Positions 5,174-6,157 of a DNA stretch of 6,157 bases are shown one piece after another. The stretch lies in contig JAFGLK010000493.1 of NCBI GenBank assembly GCA_016928125.1, positions 1 through 6,157 on the forward strand, in the 5' to 3' direction. How positions within the stretch are numbered: the stretch's first letter is position 1; each line of letters opens with the position of its first letter. The DNA comes from Anaerolineae bacterium. Lineage in GTDB: Bacteria > Chloroflexota > Anaerolineae > UBA1429. The notes beneath the pieces were generated by a model. That model did no database searches. It worked only from the letters and a program-made list of their open reading frames with translations, and had not been told where the DNA came from. A program made the position numbers and the translations under genes.

Positions 5174-5493
5174 CAGGTGCCCGTGGTGCCACCCCAGTTA
5201 GGCGGCTCCGATAACCAAAACGACGCGCTATGATGGCGCGTCGTCCAGAAAGCCAGCCTCACTCGTTTGCGGGTACGGTCGTTCCGATCGAACGGACGAT
5301 ACCCTCAGCCCTGATAACGGTGGCGTCTCCGGCCCGGACTACTCCCCGGCCGTCTGGCCGCGGTTTCGGCGGGCAACTCGTGGGCCCATTCAGCACTTGC
5401 GCAGGTATCGGACTCTCAGCCCATGGCCCGACTCTCTGGCCCTCGCCTTAGTGCGTACTCTTCCCAGTCGCTGTTGTTCTCTTCTTAACTTGT
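5144..5493 (-). promoter_or_regulatory. T-box leader riboswitch, tRNA-Trp type (transcriptional)
   Basis: The 5' side of stem I (GCGACT with AGTTGC, 5471-5466 and 5378-5373) encloses a specifier loop with AAGAGTAC on one side and TGAATGGG on the other; UGG at 5388-5386 is the likely Trp specifier. AGAGAG motifs and a distal helix follow the usual stem I plan. A 9-bp hairpin (5244-5236 with 5228-5220) resembles stem III. The T-box core GGGGTGGCACCACGGGC (5195-5179) forms an antiterminator: GGGG with CCCT and ACGGGC with GCCCGT around the bulge UGGCACC. UGGC predicts a G discriminator, as in bacterial tRNA-Trp. The same GCCCGTCCC is used by the terminator, so the two folds exclude each other. 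Uncharged tRNA-Trp would allow read-through into the ATPase and trpB2. A Gly GGG specifier in another register is possible but poorly fits the C in UGGC. Confidence 0.92.
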
Positions 5494-5499
5494 GCTGCT

Positions 5500-5528
5500 A
5501 GTATACCACGTGGCGCACCACGTGTCAA
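5500..5528 (-). promoter_or_regulatory. Promoter of the T-box/ATPase/trpB2 operon
   Basis: TTGACA (5528-5523), a perfect -35, and TATACT (5505-5500) are separated by 17 bp. Predicted start near 5493, which begins the T-box leader. The -35 starts 10 bases past the thioredoxin stop codon, so the operon has its own promoter. The spacer holds an inverted repeat, listed separately. Confidence 0.85.
5507..5524. promoter_or_regulatory. Inverted repeat in promoter spacer, possible operator
   Basis: CACGTGG and CCACGTG (minus strand 5524-5518 and 5513-5507) form a perfect 7-bp inverted repeat around TGCG. It starts in the last two bases of the -35 box and fills nearly all of the spacer to the -10. 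A dimeric repressor bound here would block RNA polymerase. No regulator gene in the window can be paired with it. Confidence 0.4.
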
Positions 5529-5538
5529 GTCAGCCAGA

Positions 5539-5865
5539 TCAACCCAGGTGGGGCTCGATCACATCGAGCAGCGCGTCCTTGTCGCGGAAGCCGACGATGC
5601 GCGCCACCTCTTCGCCACCCTTGAACAGGATGAGGGTCGGGATGCTGTAGACGCGGTAGCGGGTCGGCGTCTGCGGGTTGCCGTCCACGTCCAGTTTTGC
5701 CAAGCGCAATTGCCCATCGTGCTCCGCCGCGGCGGCCTCAACGACCGGGGCTACTCTGCGGCAGGGAAGGCACCATTCCGCCCAGAAATCGACCAACGTC
5801 GGCGTGCTGGCCTGCAGTACCTCTTTACTGAATGTGGCGTCGGTCACCTGAAAGGGCTTTCCCAT
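5539..5865 (-). CDS. trx: Thioredoxin with WCLPC active site
   Basis: 108 residues, the full length of a cytosolic thioredoxin, with no signal peptide. The fold is clear: VDFWAEWCLPCRRVAP holds the redox cysteines C32 and C35 and the buried Asp26; KLDVDGNP follows; the cis-proline is P76 in YSIPTLILFKGG; and GF at 92-93 is the conserved late turn. It should reduce protein disulfides using thioredoxin reductase, which is not encoded here. The Leu in place of the usual Gly in WCGPC may shift redox potential or partner choice. The ATG at 5865 has GGAGG 5 nt upstream. It has its own strong promoter and is divergent from the secreted-protein gene. The T-box operon promoter follows immediately after its stop, and no clear intrinsic terminator separates them apart from the inverted repeat there. 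Confidence 0.95.
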   Translation of the reverse strand: MGKPFQVTDATFSKEVLQASTPTLVDFWAEWCLPCRRVAPVVEAAAAEHDGQLRLAKLDVDGNPQTPTRYRVYSIPTLILFKGGEEVARIVGFRDKDALLDVIEPHLG

Positions 5866-5895
5866 GCCGTCCTCCCCTGTCTAGTTCGTGCGGGT

Positions 5896-5924
5896 ATTAT
5901 CCTATCGACAGGAGCTTTTGTCAA
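5896..5924 (-). promoter_or_regulatory. Promoter of the thioredoxin gene
   Basis: TTGACA (5924-5919) and GATAAT (5901-5896) with exactly 17 bp between them. Predicted start near 5889, giving a short 5' leader of about 24 nt that contains the GGAGG ribosome site. Its -35 box overlaps the -35 of the divergent promoter. Confidence 0.8.
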
Positions 5925-5945
5925 GCCCGCCCCTTCTGCTATAAT
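5918..5945 (+). promoter_or_regulatory. Divergent promoter for the secreted-protein gene
   Basis: TTGTCA (5918-5923, 5 of 6 matches) and perfect TATAAT (5940-5945) with a 16-bp spacer. Predicted start near 5952, about 54 nt before the ATG at 6006. The -35 box shares five base pairs with that of the thioredoxin promoter on the other strand. Confidence 0.75.
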
Positions 5946-6005
5946 TGTCTGTACTGGAAAGCGCACCTCCAGCCAGGTATCTCCCATGTCAACCGGGTAT
6001 CACGC

Positions 6006-6157
6006 ATGAAGTCATCCGCTCTCCGCAACGTCGCTCTGGCCTTGGGCTGGGCTGCCCTGCTCGTGGCCGGCCTGGCCTGGTCGGTGCGTGCCGCGGCGCA
6101 ACCCGATGCCCCGGCGCAGTGGCGCGCTGGCAGCCGCCCAGACAAGGTCTCGCTGCA
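6006..6157 (+). CDS. Secreted protein, N-terminal part (cut by window end)
   Basis: An ATG opens a frame that continues past the last base; 50 full codons are visible. The N-terminus is a clear Sec signal peptide: basic start MKSSALRN, hydrophobic stretch VALALGWAALLVAGLAWSV, and a likely signal peptidase I site after AAA (residues 29-31, before Gln32). There is no lipobox cysteine, so it is not a lipoprotein. The mature start (QPDAPAQWRAGSRPDKVSL) has no recognisable domain. No good Shine-Dalgarno precedes the ATG, and no upstream in-frame start exists. A 7-codon open frame at 5986-6009 ends with a TGA overlapping this ATG (ATGA). Expression is probably from the promoter at 5918-5945. Confidence 0.75.
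   Translation, partial: MKSSALRNVALALGWAALLVAGLAWSVRAAAQPDAPAQWRAGSRPDKVSL

Noticed and set aside
5385..5387. GGG (Gly) as the T-box specifier
   Set aside because: The next base is C, not the usual purine, and the UGGC bulge predicts a G discriminator, which tRNA-Gly lacks. The register should still be confirmed by covariance alignment.

Overview
This is a compact, GC-rich bacterial window with strong Shine-Dalgarno sites and promoters close to the sigma-70/sigma-A consensus. The combination of a transcriptional T-box leader, a stand-alone TrpB2, a short NYN protein ending in a WLKLFG-type tail, and a TtuA/TtuB tRNA-thiolation pair suggests a Chloroflexota-like (Anaerolineae or related, possibly thermophilic) bacterium. 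This is an inference from gene content; no phylogenetic marker in the window proves it.

Layout. At 1-117 is the C-terminus of an unrecognised plus-strand gene. A minus-strand selenocysteine tRNA (132-227, anticodon UCA) follows, with its own promoter. Positions 271-455 hold two tandem, near-identical palindromic repeats of the CACGGAGACACAAAGAACACGGAG type. They abut the stop codon of a minus-strand GxxExxY gene (461-844), and a related shorter palindrome (861-914) lies at its 5' side, so repeats and gene look like one accessory unit inserted next to the tRNA. A plus-strand promoter at 972-999 then serves a NYN-domain (YacP-like) protein, 1116-1607. The last 86 bp of that gene overlap tail-to-tail with the minus-strand ttuA-like gene (1522-2481), which is preceded by a 62-residue ubiquitin-like sulfur carrier (2485-2673) ending in Gly-Gly. 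Together these two look like a TtuB/TtuA tRNA 2-thiolation module.

From about 5528 down to 2773 on the minus strand lies the best-resolved regulatory unit: a TTGACA-17-TATACT promoter with an inverted repeat in its spacer, a full T-box leader of about 350 nt (specifier readable as UGG, UGGC acceptor-end bulge, mutually exclusive antiterminator and terminator), an AAA/ABC-type ATPase, trpB2, and a GC-rich hairpin after the trpB2 stop. The specifier, the predicted discriminator base and trpB2 all point to tryptophan, via uncharged tRNA-Trp. The ATPase between leader and trpB2 is unexpected.

At the right end, a minus-strand thioredoxin with a WCLPC active site and a plus-strand secreted protein (cut by the window end) diverge from two consensus-like promoters whose -35 boxes overlap by five bases.
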